From an uncultured beta proteobacterium (GTDB lineage Bacteria; Pseudomonadota; Gammaproteobacteria; Burkholderiales; Burkholderiaceae), in NCBI GenBank assembly GCA_903846025.1, contig CAIMZP010000111.1, positions 1-37,931 of the forward strand: a stretch of 37,931 bases of DNA, read 5' to 3'. Positions 27,675 through 36,635 of the stretch are shown piece by piece. Position 1 is the stretch's first letter. The number at the start of each line of letters is the position of its first letter. A model generated the notes under the pieces. That model did no database searches. It was given only the letters and a program-made list of their open reading frames with translations, and was not told the origin of the DNA. The translations under genes and the position numbers were made by a program.

Positions 27675-28544
27675 ATGGACGGCATGCAGCAGGTATTTAA
27701 GTCTTTTGGGCTAGCGTTAGTGGGAACCATGCACCCAAAAATACTATGGTTAAGTCTACGCCCATTTTTAATTGTTTCAATTTTATGGGGCTCCTTAATC
27801 TGGCTAAGCTGGACTCCCGCATTGGAAATGTTGAGTGTTTTCTTAACCACTTCATTGTTTACTAGTTGGATTCAGGATGGTTTAATTTTGGCTGGATTTG
27901 AGAATGCTCGCGCGTGGATTGCGCCATTATTTTTTGTTATGTTAGTCATTCCCTTAATTACCATTAGCTTATTGGTGTTGATTGCTTTTACAACGGTGCC
28001 AGCCATCGTTCGAAGTTTGTCACGTCAGCATGCTTTTCAGAATATTGAAACTAAACATGGCGGCAGTTTATTTGGCGGTTTTTTTTACACCATTTGGTCT
28101 GCTCTGATTTGCTTAGTTCTGGTGATACTTACTTTGCCAATCTGGTGGGTACCTCCGCTAGTGGCTGTGTTGCCACCATTGCTGTGGGGTTGGCTTACTA
28201 TGCGGCTGATGTCTTATGACGTTCTCGCTAAGCATGCTAGCGTGGAAGAGCGGGACATACTCATCCATAAATACCGATGGGCATTGCTGACAATGGGCAT
28301 TATTTCTGGAATGCTAGGCGCGGTACCTACTTTCTTTTGGGCAACATCTGCTTTGGCATTGGTTTTATTCCCACTCGTCAGTTTTGTTGCGCTATGGATT
28401 TATTCCGTGATTTTTGTTTTTGCTGCGCTATGGTTCGCGCATTTTCTATTGAGTGCACTTAAAGCGTTGAGACAAGAAGAGTTAGATAAATCCCTAACTA
28501 TTGAATCACGTGTTATTGATGCGGAGCTTCCATACCATGGTTGA
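27675..28544 (+). CDS. EI24/CysZ-like multi-pass membrane protein
   Basis: A 289-residue hydrophobic protein with about six membrane segments (near 27-46, 84-110, 138-158, 160-175, 205-225 and 230-260). The SFGLALVGTMHPKILWLSLRP start and the LPIWWVPPLVAVLPPLLWGW core resemble the EI24 domain family (CysZ-related). CysZ takes up sulfate, but a transport role here is only inferred. AGGAG sits 4 bp before the ATG. It overlaps the following CinA-like gene by 8 bp, which implies translational coupling. The family assignment rests on hydrophobic layout and recalled synteny with a molybdopterin-binding gene. Confidence 0.72.
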   Translation: MDGMQQVFKSFGLALVGTMHPKILWLSLRPFLIVSILWGSLIWLSWTPALEMLSVFLTTSLFTSWIQDGLILAGFENARAWIAPLFFVMLVIPLITISLLVLIAFTTVPAIVRSLSRQHAFQNIETKHGGSLFGGFFYTIWSALICLVLVILTLPIWWVPPLVAVLPPLLWGWLTMRLMSYDVLAKHASVEERDILIHKYRWALLTMGIISGMLGAVPTFFWATSALALVLFPLVSFVALWIYSVIFVFAALWFAHFLLSALKALRQEELDKSLTIESRVIDAELPYHG

Positions 28545-29391
28545 TGCGGCTAAAAGAGTGCTTAGTGAGGGGGCGGAAAAATTGACTCGTCGGTTTGGCT
28601 TAATCGTTATAGGCGACGAAATATTATCAGGTCGTCGTCAAGATAAGCATCTGAGTAAGTTAATTGAACTTTTAAATGAGCGGGGATTAAATCTAACGTG
28701 GGCAAAGTATTTAGCAGACGATCCAGAGCAAATTATTGCAACCCTGAAAGACAGCTTCTCAAGTGGCGACATTGTCTTTAGTACCGGTGGAATTGGTGCC
28801 ACTCCTGATGATCACACTAGGCAGTGCGTTGCATTGGCTTTGGGAACTAAAACTAAATTACATCCCGATGCTCAAGTGTTAATTGCAGAACGCATAAAGT
28901 CGATGGCAGAAGGGGATCCCATTAAGGCAGACCTCAACACACCAGAAAATCTGCACCGATTTAAGATGGGTGAGTTTCCGATTGGTAGCGAAATAATTCC
29001 TAATCCCTACAATCAAATACCAGGGTTTCGAATTAAAGAGCATTATTTTTTACCTGGTTTTCCAGTAATGGCTGCGCCGATGATGGTTTGGTGCTTAGAT
29101 ACGTATTACGGTGACCTATTTCATCAATCAGATTGGGCCGAGCGAAGCTTTATCGTGCCAAAAGGGGTTGAGTCCAGCTTGACACCCTTAATGGAGCGCA
29201 TAGAAGCCAATTATCCTGGCGTTAAGGTGTTTAGCCTTCCTTCCGTTGGTGACGTAACAAAGGAGGGTGTATACGGGCAACGTCATATCGAGTTGGGCAT
29301 CAAAGGAAATGCTCGTTTACTTGAAAACGCCTGGATTGCACTACGTATTGGCACTCAAGAGCTTGGATATGAGGTGCACGATATTGGCTAA
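28537..29391 (+). CDS. Molybdopterin-binding (CinA N-terminal-like) domain protein
   Basis: A 284-residue cytoplasmic protein from the MoaB/MogA-fold CinA_N family. It shows RFGLIVIGDEILSGRRQDKH, IVFSTGGIGATPDDHTRQCV and the long FLPGFPVMAAPMMVWCLDTY segment. It lacks the C-terminal nicotinamide-nucleotide amidase domain that full-length CinA carries (about 420 residues). I use the ATG at 28537 because it overlaps the EI24 stop by 8 bp and has GGAG 10 bp upstream; earlier in-frame TTG 28501 and ATG 28519 starts are also open. It ends 205 bp before glnA. A role in pyridine-nucleotide repair or molybdopterin chemistry cannot be fixed from the sequence. Confidence 0.87.
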   Translation: MVDAAKRVLSEGAEKLTRRFGLIVIGDEILSGRRQDKHLSKLIELLNERGLNLTWAKYLADDPEQIIATLKDSFSSGDIVFSTGGIGATPDDHTRQCVALALGTKTKLHPDAQVLIAERIKSMAEGDPIKADLNTPENLHRFKMGEFPIGSEIIPNPYNQIPGFRIKEHYFLPGFPVMAAPMMVWCLDTYYGDLFHQSDWAERSFIVPKGVESSLTPLMERIEANYPGVKVFSLPSVGDVTKEGVYGQRHIELGIKGNARLLENAWIALRIGTQELGYEVHDIG

Positions 29392-29398
29392 TTTATTT

Positions 29399-29417
29399 AT
29401 GCACGAAAATAGTGCAT
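29399..29417 (+). promoter_or_regulatory. Distal NtrC box upstream of glnA
   Basis: ATGCAC, 7 bases (GAAAATA), then GTGCAT: a perfect dyad matching the NtrC consensus TGCAC-N7-GTGCA. Its centre is about 190 bp before the glnA start codon, just after the CinA-like gene stop. Confidence 0.82.
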
Positions 29418-29450
29418 TTAGTCTCTTTAGGGGTGTGAAAAGGGGATTTG

Positions 29451-29467
29451 AGCACTTAAATAGTGCA
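29451..29467 (+). promoter_or_regulatory. Proximal NtrC box upstream of glnA
   Basis: AGCAC, 7 bases (TTAAATA), then GTGCA: GCAC-N7-GTGC dyad with the same spacing as the distal box. Centres are 51 bp apart, about five helical turns, as expected for two NtrC dimers on one DNA face. Confidence 0.78.
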
Positions 29468-29516
29468 ATAATGACTGCAATCCCTTGCTTGCTTCAGTAA
29501 ATTAGACGCATCGATT

Positions 29517-29532
29517 AGGCATGTTTAGTGTC
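29517..29532 (+). promoter_or_regulatory. Weak sigma-54-like promoter candidate for glnA
   Basis: AGGCATGTTTAGTGTC keeps GGCA-G of the -24 element but has GT where the -12 GC should be. It is the best -24/-12 fit between the NtrC boxes and glnA, and the spacing to the boxes (about -84 and -135 from a start near 29543) is normal, but the match is poor. Confidence 0.3.
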
Positions 29533-29596
29533 TGAAATAAACAAGGGCGTTTGCCTAGGGTTTAAATTCCGAATTTAGTTAATTGAGGAGATTTGC

Positions 29597-31012
29597 ATGA
29601 CGAAGACCGTCGCTGATGTAATGAAGTTAGTGAAAGAGAAAGAGTGTACTTTTGTTGATTTCCGCTTTGTGGATACAAAGGGTAAAGAGCAACATACTAC
29701 AGTTCCTATTTCTCATTTTGACGAAGATAAATTTGAGAGTGGTCATGCATTTGACGGTTCTTCCATCGCAGGATGGAAAGGCATTGAAGCTTCTGACATG
29801 TTACTTATGCCAGATCCAACTGCTTGCTATATCGATCCATTCTATGAAGAGCCTACTTTAGTGATTACATGCGATGTAATCGAGCCATCAGATGGCAAAG
29901 GCTATGATCGCGATCCACGTTCTATCGCTAAACGTGCTGAGTCCTATTTAAAAAGCACTGGCTTAGGCGATGCTGCTTACTTTGGTCCAGAACCTGAATT
30001 CTTTATCTTCGATGGTGTCCGTTGGGGTGCTGATATGCAGGGTTGTTTTGTTAAGGTGGATTCTGAAGAGGCGCCTTGGTCATCTGCCGCTGAAATTGAG
30101 GGTGGTAACCCAGGTCATCGCCCAGGTAAAAAAGGCGGTTACTTTCCAGTTGCTCCAGTTGATACCTTTCACGATATGCGCTCCGAAATGTGTTTGATTC
30201 TTGAGTCCTTGGGCATTCCTGTCGAAGTGCATCATCATGAAGTTGCTGGTCAAGGCCAAAATGAATTAGGTACTAAATTCAGCACTTTGGTGCAAAGAGC
30301 TGACTGGACTATCTGGCAGAAATATGTCATTCAAAACGTAGCTCATGCTTACGGTAAGACAGCAACATTTATGCCTAAGCCAATTGTTGGTGACAATGGC
30401 TCAGGTATGCACGTGCACCAATCTGTTTGGAAAAATGGTGAGAACTTGTTTGCCGGCAATGGTTATGCAGGCCTGTCAGAGTTTGCTCTGTACTATATTG
30501 GCGGCATCATTAAGCACGCTAAGGCATTGAATGCAATCACCAATCCAGGCACCAATTCCTATAAGCGCTTGGTTCCAGGATTTGAAGCACCGGTTAAATT
30601 GGCTTACTCGGCTCGCAATCGTTCTGCCTCAATTCGCATTCCACATGTTTCAAGTCCCAAGGGTCGTCGCATTGAGACTCGTTTCCCAGATCCTTTGGCT
30701 AACCCATACTTGGCATTTTCTGCATTGTTGATGGCTGGATTAGATGGCGTTCAAAACAAGATTCATCCAGGCGAAGCTGCTGATAAAAACTTATATGACT
30801 TGCCACCAGAGGAAGATGCAAAAATTCCAACCGTTTGTGCAAGCTTGGAAGAGGCTTTAGAGAATCTTGATAAAGACCGCGAGTTCTTAACCCGTGGTGG
30901 TGTCTTTACCGATTCCATGATTGATGCCTATATCGCTTTAAAGATGGAGGATGTCACACGTTTCCGTATGACAACTCATCCGATCGAGTTTGACATGTAC
31001 TACTCCCTGTAA
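29597..31012 (+). CDS. glnA: Glutamine synthetase, type I
   Basis: Dodecameric enzyme that makes glutamine from glutamate, ammonia and ATP. The 471 residues match GSI-beta length. Motifs are [12 protein letters not shown] (latch/ammonia-site region), [11 protein letters not shown] (metal site), [24 protein letters not shown] segment near residue 210, [16 protein letters not shown] (ATP-binding), [17 protein letters not shown], and NRSASIRIP. The adenylylation tyrosine is present as Tyr400 in NLYDLPPEE, so activity is probably controlled by GlnE. GAGGAG lies 6 bp before the ATG. Two NtrC boxes and a 15-bp palindrome (29563-29577) lie in the upstream gap. glnL follows after 14 bp. Confidence 0.98.
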   Translation: MTKTVADVMKLVKEKECTFVDFRFVDTKGKEQHTTVPISHFDEDKFESGHAFDGSSIAGWKGIEASDMLLMPDPTACYIDPFYEEPTLVITCDVIEPSDGKGYDRDPRSIAKRAESYLKSTGLGDAAYFGPEPEFFIFDGVRWGADMQGCFVKVDSEEAPWSSAAEIEGGNPGHRPGKKGGYFPVAPVDTFHDMRSEMCLILESLGIPVEVHHHEVAGQGQNELGTKFSTLVQRADWTIWQKYVIQNVAHAYGKTATFMPKPIVGDNGSGMHVHQSVWKNGENLFAGNGYAGLSEFALYYIGGIIKHAKALNAITNPGTNSYKRLVPGFEAPVKLAYSARNRSASIRIPHVSSPKGRRIETRFPDPLANPYLAFSALLMAGLDGVQNKIHPGEAADKNLYDLPPEEDAKIPTVCASLEEALENLDKDREFLTRGGVFTDSMIDAYIALKMEDVTRFRMTTHPIEFDMYYSL

Positions 31013-31026
31013 GCGAAGGAGAGAAA

Positions 31027-32160
31027 TTGAGCGCAGGTCTGTTGCGCAATTCGTTCAAAGGGGCAGCTTCGGCTGCTCCTTTTTTTCCGACATTGCTTGA
31101 TCAGATGCCCAATGCCATTGTGGTATTTGAGGCTTTGAGCCAACAATTGGTTTACGTGAATCCTGCTGCTGAGGCGGCCTTGGATCTTTCCCGTAAATCT
31201 CTTGAAGGTCAATCACTGCATGACTTGTTTGGAGACAATAGTCTTCTCAACAGTATGATTAAAGAAGTTCGTGCTGGGCACTTCTCTGCACAACGCCAAG
31301 AATTAATATTGCATTCTTTGCCAGGTAGCATTCATCAGGGCTCAATTCCAGCTCATGTTGTTATAGCGCTTTTAGAGAATCCTGCACTTATCATGATGGA
31401 GTGGTTTCCTATTGATCAACAGTTGCGTAGTGAACGTGATGAACGCGTAACGCAGCAAGTTGAGGCAAATAAAGAATTGATGCGAAATCTCGCTCACGAA
31501 ATTAAAAATCCATTAGGTGGAATTAGAGGGGCAGCTCAACTTTTAGAATATGAGTTGCCTGAGAAAGGTTTGCGTGAATATACGCAAGTGATCATCAAGG
31601 AATCGGATCGTTTGCAAAACCTCGTGGACAGATTGCTTGCACCTCATCGTAAGGCGCATGCCATGGAGTCTTTCAATGTCCATGAAGCGCTTGAACGTGT
31701 TCGCAGCCTAGTTTTGGCTGAGTTCCCCAAAGGTCTTCTGATTGTTCGTAACTACGACACCAGTCTTCCTGACTTAATAGGTGACCGTGAGCAATTAATT
31801 CAGGCAACGCTCAACATTGCCCATAACGCAGCTCAAGCCCTCAGTGAAGAAATAAGCCAAGGTGTTGCTAGGATTGAGTTTAAGACTCGGATAGCGAGGT
31901 CCGTCACTATTTCTAAGAAACGTTATAAATTGGCGATGGATTTGCACGTGATTGATAACGGTCCTGGTATTCCCGACGAAATTCGTGAGCGTATCTTTTT
32001 CCCTCTGGTATCCGGGAGGGAGGGAGGGAGCGGATTGGGTCTTACTTTAGCTCAAACATTTGTACAGCAGCACCAGGGGTTTATTGCTTGCGAGAGCCAC
32101 CCTGGTAATACTGATTTTAATATTCAAATTCCATACCGCACGCAGGAGAAAACATCATGA
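31027..32160 (+). CDS. glnL: Nitrogen sensor histidine kinase NtrB
   Basis: Cytoplasmic kinase/phosphatase that, with PII, senses nitrogen status and phosphorylates NtrC. The 377 residues have an N-terminal PAS-like domain (about 20-110; QMPNAIVVFEALSQQLVYVN), a HisKA domain with the phospho-accepting His157 (NLAHEIKNPLGGIRGAAQLL), and a HATPase domain. The latter has N box IAHNAAQAL, G1 DNGPGIPDEI and G2 GGSGLGLTLAQ. There are no membrane helices, as expected for NtrB. The start is TTG 31027, backed by AAGGAG (31016-31021) 5 bp upstream. Its stop overlaps the glnG ATG (ATGA), so the pair is translationally coupled. Confidence 0.95.
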   Translation: MSAGLLRNSFKGAASAAPFFPTLLDQMPNAIVVFEALSQQLVYVNPAAEAALDLSRKSLEGQSLHDLFGDNSLLNSMIKEVRAGHFSAQRQELILHSLPGSIHQGSIPAHVVIALLENPALIMMEWFPIDQQLRSERDERVTQQVEANKELMRNLAHEIKNPLGGIRGAAQLLEYELPEKGLREYTQVIIKESDRLQNLVDRLLAPHRKAHAMESFNVHEALERVRSLVLAEFPKGLLIVRNYDTSLPDLIGDREQLIQATLNIAHNAAQALSEEISQGVARIEFKTRIARSVTISKKRYKLAMDLHVIDNGPGIPDEIRERIFFPLVSGREGGSGLGLTLAQTFVQQHQGFIACESHPGNTDFNIQIPYRTQEKTS

Positions 32161-33608
32161 AACCAGTTTGGATCGTGGACGATGATCAATCAATTCGCTG
32201 GGTATTAGAAAAGTCGCTTTCGCGAGAAAATATTCCTCATCGGAGTTTTTCAAACCCTAATGATGTGATTGATGCCTTAGAAAAAGAAACTCCACAGGTA
32301 TTAATCTCTGATATCAGAATGCCACGTGGCAATGGCCTAGATCTTTTGCAAAATGTAAAGGTCAGTCATCCTCAGTTACCAGTAATTATCATGACGGCTT
32401 ATTCAGATTTAGATTCAGCTGTAGCCTCATTTCAAGGTGGTGCATTTGAATATCTCACTAAACCTTTTGATGTTGATAAAGCGATAGAGCTTATTCGGCG
32501 CGCTATGGAGCAGAGCGAGCATAACCAGACTAGTAATAAAGAACTGAGCGGTTGGAGGCAGGACTCTACTGAGATTATTGGTCAAGCACCTGCTATGCAA
32601 GAGGTTTTTCGTGCGATTGGCCGCCTAGCCCAATCCCATTCCACCGTATTAATTACAGGTGAGTCTGGTACTGGCAAGGCGCTAGTAGCCCAAGCTTTGC
32701 ATAAGCATAGTCCACGCGCTAAAGGTCCATTTGTTTCCTTTAGTACCGCAGCTGTTCCTAAGGATTTGTTGGAGTCTGAGTTATTCGGTCATGAACGTGG
32801 CGCCTTTAATGGTGCCTTGACATTGCGCAGAGGTCGATTTGAACAGGCTGATGGCGGAACGCTCTTTATTGATGAGATCGGCGATATTCCATTTGATCTG
32901 CAGACCCGTCTGTTGCGTGCTCTGACTGATGGCCACTTTTACCGGCTCGGCGGTCACGATCCTATTAAAGCAAATGTCCGCATCATCGCATCAACACATC
33001 ATAATTTAGAGGCAAAGGTTGCATCTGGAACTTTCCGCGAGGATCTCTTGCATCGTTTAAATGTTATTCGTTTGCGGATGCCTCCATTGCGCGAGCGCGC
33101 TGAAGATATCCCTGTTTTAGCTAGGCATTTCATGTCATTTTGCGCTAAATCTCTAGGGGTGGATCCCAAAAAACTCTCTGATGAAGTTTTGGGAGAGATG
33201 AGTAATATGTCTTTTGCAGGTAATGTTCGCCAATTAGAAAATCTCTGTCATTGGCTAACTGTCATGACACCTTCAAACGTTATTGGAATTAGCGACTTGC
33301 CAGCAGATATTTTAGCTGAATCAAATCAACAGCCCACATTGCTTCAGGGAGATTCAACATCGATCAATCAAGTATCTGCTCGCACTGGATCGACTGATTG
33401 GGAAAGTGGGCTTAGTCGTTTGGCGGTCAAGATGTTGCAAGATGGTGATAAAGAAGTCTACGATGCTTTATGCTCTAAATTCGAAAAAGCGGTACTACAG
33501 GCCGCACTTGAAGTAACCCGTGGCAGAAGGGTGGAGGCGGCCCAAAGACTTGGTATTGGACGCAATACAATTACACGGAAACTACAGGAGTTGGGCATAG
33601 ATGACTGA
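32157..33608 (+). CDS. glnG: Nitrogen response regulator NtrC with GAFNGA variant
   Basis: Enhancer-binding response regulator of 483 residues. The receiver domain (1-120) holds Asp52 as phosphoacceptor ([11 protein letters not shown]) and the KPF lysine. The AAA+ domain (about 140-370) has Walker [12 protein letters not shown] (168-178; Ala175 where Glu is usual), Walker [13 protein letters not shown], and the [14 protein letters not shown] segment with the arginine-finger region. The sigma-54-contacting loop reads GAFNGA (215-220) instead of GAFTGA: Asn218, codon AAT, one base from ACT (Thr). The C-terminal Fis-type helix-turn-helix ([20 protein letters not shown]) is intact. It overlaps glnL by 4 bp and xth by 8 bp. 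Targets probably include the two boxes before glnA. Confidence 0.95.
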   Translation: MKPVWIVDDDQSIRWVLEKSLSRENIPHRSFSNPNDVIDALEKETPQVLISDIRMPRGNGLDLLQNVKVSHPQLPVIIMTAYSDLDSAVASFQGGAFEYLTKPFDVDKAIELIRRAMEQSEHNQTSNKELSGWRQDSTEIIGQAPAMQEVFRAIGRLAQSHSTVLITGESGTGKALVAQALHKHSPRAKGPFVSFSTAAVPKDLLESELFGHERGAFNGALTLRRGRFEQADGGTLFIDEIGDIPFDLQTRLLRALTDGHFYRLGGHDPIKANVRIIASTHHNLEAKVASGTFREDLLHRLNVIRLRMPPLRERAEDIPVLARHFMSFCAKSLGVDPKKLSDEVLGEMSNMSFAGNVRQLENLCHWLTVMTPSNVIGISDLPADILAESNQQPTLLQGDSTSINQVSARTGSTDWESGLSRLAVKMLQDGDKEVYDALCSKFEKAVLQAALEVTRGRRVEAAQRLGIGRNTITRKLQELGIDD

Positions 33609-34446
33609 ATCAATACGGATAGCAGCTTGGAATGTAAATTCTTTAAAAGTCCGGCTGCCCCATGTATTGCGTTGGTTGCAGGATCAAGAAAAAGCACAAA
33701 AGCCAATTGACGCATTATGTTTGCAGGAGCTCAAACTTACTGACGATAAGTACCCCCATCAAGAGTTAGAGGCCGCCGGTTATTTGAGTTTAGCCGCCGG
33801 TCAAAAGACCTATAACGGGGTTGCAATCATCGTGCGCCGTGCCTCATTAGCACCCATGGCTTCAGATTTAGATACTGCGTTCCTTAATCCGATCAGAAAT
33901 ATTCCCGGTAATGCAGATGAGCAGCAGCGCATATTATGTGCCACTATTTGCTTTAAAGGTATGCAACCGATTCGACTGGTATCTGCATATTTCCCGAATG
34001 GTCAATCTCCTGATAGTGATAAGTTTGCCTATAAATTATCCTGGCTTTCCGCCTTGCAATCTTGGTTGCAGCAAGAGTTAGAGCGTTACCCACGCTTAGC
34101 CGTACTTGGAGACTTTAATATTGCTCCAAGCGATGCTGATGTTCATGATCCGAAAGCATGGGAGGGCCAGAATTTAGTTTCGCCTCCAGAACGCGATGCC
34201 TTTCAGGCTTTATTGGGACTAGGTCTGCATGATTCATTCAGAATGTTTGAACAGAACCCCAAAACATTTAGCTGGTGGGACTATCGTATGATGGGTTTCA
34301 GGCGTAATGCAGGTATGCGGATAGACCATATTCTCTTAAGTGAGGTACTGAAAGAGCGCTGTACTGCAAGCGTCGTAGATAAAGAACCGCGTACTTGGGA
34401 GCAGCCCTCTGACCATGCCCCCGTGATTGCAGAAATCAAAGCTTAA
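33601..34446 (+). CDS. xth: Exodeoxyribonuclease III / AP endonuclease
   Basis: Endonuclease/exonuclease/phosphatase-fold enzyme that cuts DNA at abasic sites and trims 3' ends in base-excision repair. The 281 residues have IAAWNVNSLKVRLPHVLRWL, the metal-binding Glu43 in LCLQELKL, Asp171 and Asn173 in LGDFNIAPS, RIDHILLS and the terminal SDHAPVIAE with Asp271-His272. The ATG overlaps the 3' end of glnG by 8 bp, so expression is probably coupled to the nitrogen operon, an arrangement I would not expect on functional grounds. Its 3' end overlaps convergent prlC by 11 bp. Subfamily (ExoIII or related) is not separable by eye. Confidence 0.94.
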   Translation: MTESIRIAAWNVNSLKVRLPHVLRWLQDQEKAQKPIDALCLQELKLTDDKYPHQELEAAGYLSLAAGQKTYNGVAIIVRRASLAPMASDLDTAFLNPIRNIPGNADEQQRILCATICFKGMQPIRLVSAYFPNGQSPDSDKFAYKLSWLSALQSWLQQELERYPRLAVLGDFNIAPSDADVHDPKAWEGQNLVSPPERDAFQALLGLGLHDSFRMFEQNPKTFSWWDYRMMGFRRNAGMRIDHILLSEVLKERCTASVVDKEPRTWEQPSDHAPVIAEIKA

Positions 34447-36571
34447 GCTCCATTCCGCCGTGCCTGAGTAAGGCATCTATACTTGGCTCACGCCCACGGA
34501 ATGCTTTGAAAGATTCCGCTGCCGAACGACTGCCTCCAACTTCTAATATCTCAGTCCGATAACGGGCTCCAGTATCAGCATCAAGAACGGTACCGGTTAA
34601 TTTAGCGACCTCTTCAAAAGCAGAATACGCATCCGCAGAAAGTACTTCAGCCCATTTATAGCTGTAATATCCTGCTGCATAACCGCCTGCGAAGATATGG
34701 CTGAAGGTGTTTGGCCAGCGTGAGATTTCTGGTTGTGGAATGACATTTAATTCACTGGCAATTTTCCTTGAAAGATCCAGGACCGCGAGCCCTTGAGCCT
34801 CTTTAGCATTAAAAGTGGAGTGAAGGCGCCAGTCGGTCAAGGATAATACTGCTTGGCGCAATGTAGCCAAGCCGTTTTGAAAATTTTTCGCAGATAACAT
34901 TTTTTCAAATAGTTCTTTTGGAAGTGACTTGCCAGTTTGAGAATGTGCCGTCATTTTTTCTAGCACCTCCCATTCCCAGCAAAAGTTTTCCATAAATTGA
35001 CTAGGTAACTCTACCGCATCCCATTCCACCCCATTGATACCGGAGACGCCTAAAGCACCAACTTGCGTGAGAAGATGGTGGAGGCCATGACCGCTTTCAT
35101 GAAATAGGGTGATGACATCATCATGAGTAATAGTAGGTTGTCGCAGTTGACCTCCCACTTTTACTGGCGGCGCAAAGTTACAAACTAAATATGCTACTGG
35201 AATTTGAATCTCGCCATTGGCCAATTGACGTCGACCTCTTGCATCATCCATCCATGCGCCACCCCGTTTTCCTGATCTTGCGTAAGGGTCTAGGTAGAAG
35301 TAGGCTATGAGTTCGCCAGTTGCATTGCTCACTGCGAAAGACTGTACATCTGAATGCCAGATGGGGAGATTAGATGCTTTAATATAAACACCAAATAATG
35401 TTTGAATGACCTCAAATAGACCATCCAATACCTTCGGCAAGGGAAAGTATTGCTTTAATTCATTTTCCGAAAAGGAATATCGCTCTTGTTTTAACTGCTC
35501 AGCAGCAAACGCTATGTCCCAGGGCTGAAGTTCACCACCTAGTTGTAATTTAGATTTAGCGAAGTCTTGTAGCTCTTGCCAATCCTTTTGCGCAAAGGGT
35601 TTAGCCCGTTGGGCAATATCGATTAAGAATTGATCAACTTCTTTAACATCACGTGCCATTTTTGAGGCAAGGCTTAAAGCCGCATAATTTGGAAAACCCA
35701 ACAGATGCGCTTCTTCATCTCTTAAGCGAAGTTGAGCAAGCATATTGGCGGTGTTATCCCAAGCGGTCTTGCCATGGCCAAACTGTGGAGCAAGCTCCGA
35801 TGAACGCGTAATGTAGGCCTCATACATTAATTTCCGTAAGGCGCGGTTTTCTGAGTACTGCATGACAGGGTAATAAGAAGGAAAGTGAAGGGTCAATGCC
35901 CATCCCTGCAGATTCTTTTGTTGTGCGTGTTCAGCGGCGGCGGCAATCGCATCCTCAGGAAGTCCTTTTAGCTGAGTCTCATCTAGAACAATATGCATAA
36001 AGCCATCGGTAGCATCTAGGACGTGATCTGAGAATGCCTTACTTAATGTTGCTTGCTCATCCTGAATCTGAGTAAAGCGTGGTTTATCTACTTCTGCTAA
36101 TTCAGCGCCACCTAAACGAAAATCCCTCAAAGAATTTTCAATTACCTTTTTTTGATCAATGCTCAGATGTTTAAAAGCTTCGCTTTCACTGAGGGCTTTA
36201 AATTTTTTATAAAGAGTTAAGTTTTGACCAAGACTAGAAAAGAAAGCCGTAACCTCGGGTAGCATCTCGCCATAGGCCTCTCGTAATTGCGGGGTATCTG
36301 CCACGCTATTGAGATGAGATATAACGCTCCAAGACCTTCCTAAGGATTCGGTAGCATCCTCAAGTGGCTCTGCCAAGGCATCCCAAGAGGGCGGAGTGCT
36401 CGGGTTGGTAGCGTGCTGGACGGCAAGTTCAGCCTGTTCAAGCAAAAAGTGGATTGCTGGTGAAATGTGCTCAGGCTTTACGTCGGAGTACAAAGCAATA
36501 CCACGCCCGAATAAAATTAAGGGGTTTTTTTGCAAAGGGGGGATAGCTTGTGTTGTGGCTTTTGTAGTCAT
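34436..36571 (-). CDS. prlC: Oligopeptidase A (M3 family zinc metallopeptidase)
   Basis: Cytoplasmic thimet-family peptidase that degrades short peptides, including cleaved signal peptides. The 711 residues include the zinc site HESGH (His491, Glu492, His495) in ITLFHESGHGLHHLL, the downstream VEWDAVELPSQFMENFCWE segment with the third ligand region, and the typical YSYKWAEVLSADAYSAFEE near the C-terminus. E. coli PrlC is 680 residues. It lies 64 bp downstream of folD on the same strand, likely co-transcribed. Its 3' end overlaps xth on the opposite strand by 11 bp with no terminator between. Confidence 0.95.
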   Translation of the reverse strand: MTTKATTQAIPPLQKNPLILFGRGIALYSDVKPEHISPAIHFLLEQAELAVQHATNPSTPPSWDALAEPLEDATESLGRSWSVISHLNSVADTPQLREAYGEMLPEVTAFFSSLGQNLTLYKKFKALSESEAFKHLSIDQKKVIENSLRDFRLGGAELAEVDKPRFTQIQDEQATLSKAFSDHVLDATDGFMHIVLDETQLKGLPEDAIAAAAEHAQQKNLQGWALTLHFPSYYPVMQYSENRALRKLMYEAYITRSSELAPQFGHGKTAWDNTANMLAQLRLRDEEAHLLGFPNYAALSLASKMARDVKEVDQFLIDIAQRAKPFAQKDWQELQDFAKSKLQLGGELQPWDIAFAAEQLKQERYSFSENELKQYFPLPKVLDGLFEVIQTLFGVYIKASNLPIWHSDVQSFAVSNATGELIAYFYLDPYARSGKRGGAWMDDARGRRQLANGEIQIPVAYLVCNFAPPVKVGGQLRQPTITHDDVITLFHESGHGLHHLLTQVGALGVSGINGVEWDAVELPSQFMENFCWEWEVLEKMTAHSQTGKSLPKELFEKMLSAKNFQNGLATLRQAVLSLTDWRLHSTFNAKEAQGLAVLDLSRKIASELNVIPQPEISRWPNTFSHIFAGGYAAGYYSYKWAEVLSADAYSAFEEVAKLTGTVLDADTGARYRTEILEVGGSRSAAESFKAFRGREPSIDALLRHGGMELKL

Positions 36572-36635
36572 CCCTCTAGCTTAATGGACTACGGCAAATT
36601 ATGCTAACAAGCGGTGCCAATGGAAGCAACAAGCC

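Noticed and set aside
28501-28536. Earlier TTG and ATG starts for the CinA-like gene
   Set aside because: They extend deep into the EI24 gene without conserved residues; the 28537 ATG has proper overlap and spacing to GGAG.
29475-29488. CTGCAATCCCTTGC as a sigma-54 promoter of glnA
   Set aside because: The -12 TTGC fits but the -24 GG is replaced by CT, and it lies too close to the proximal NtrC box.
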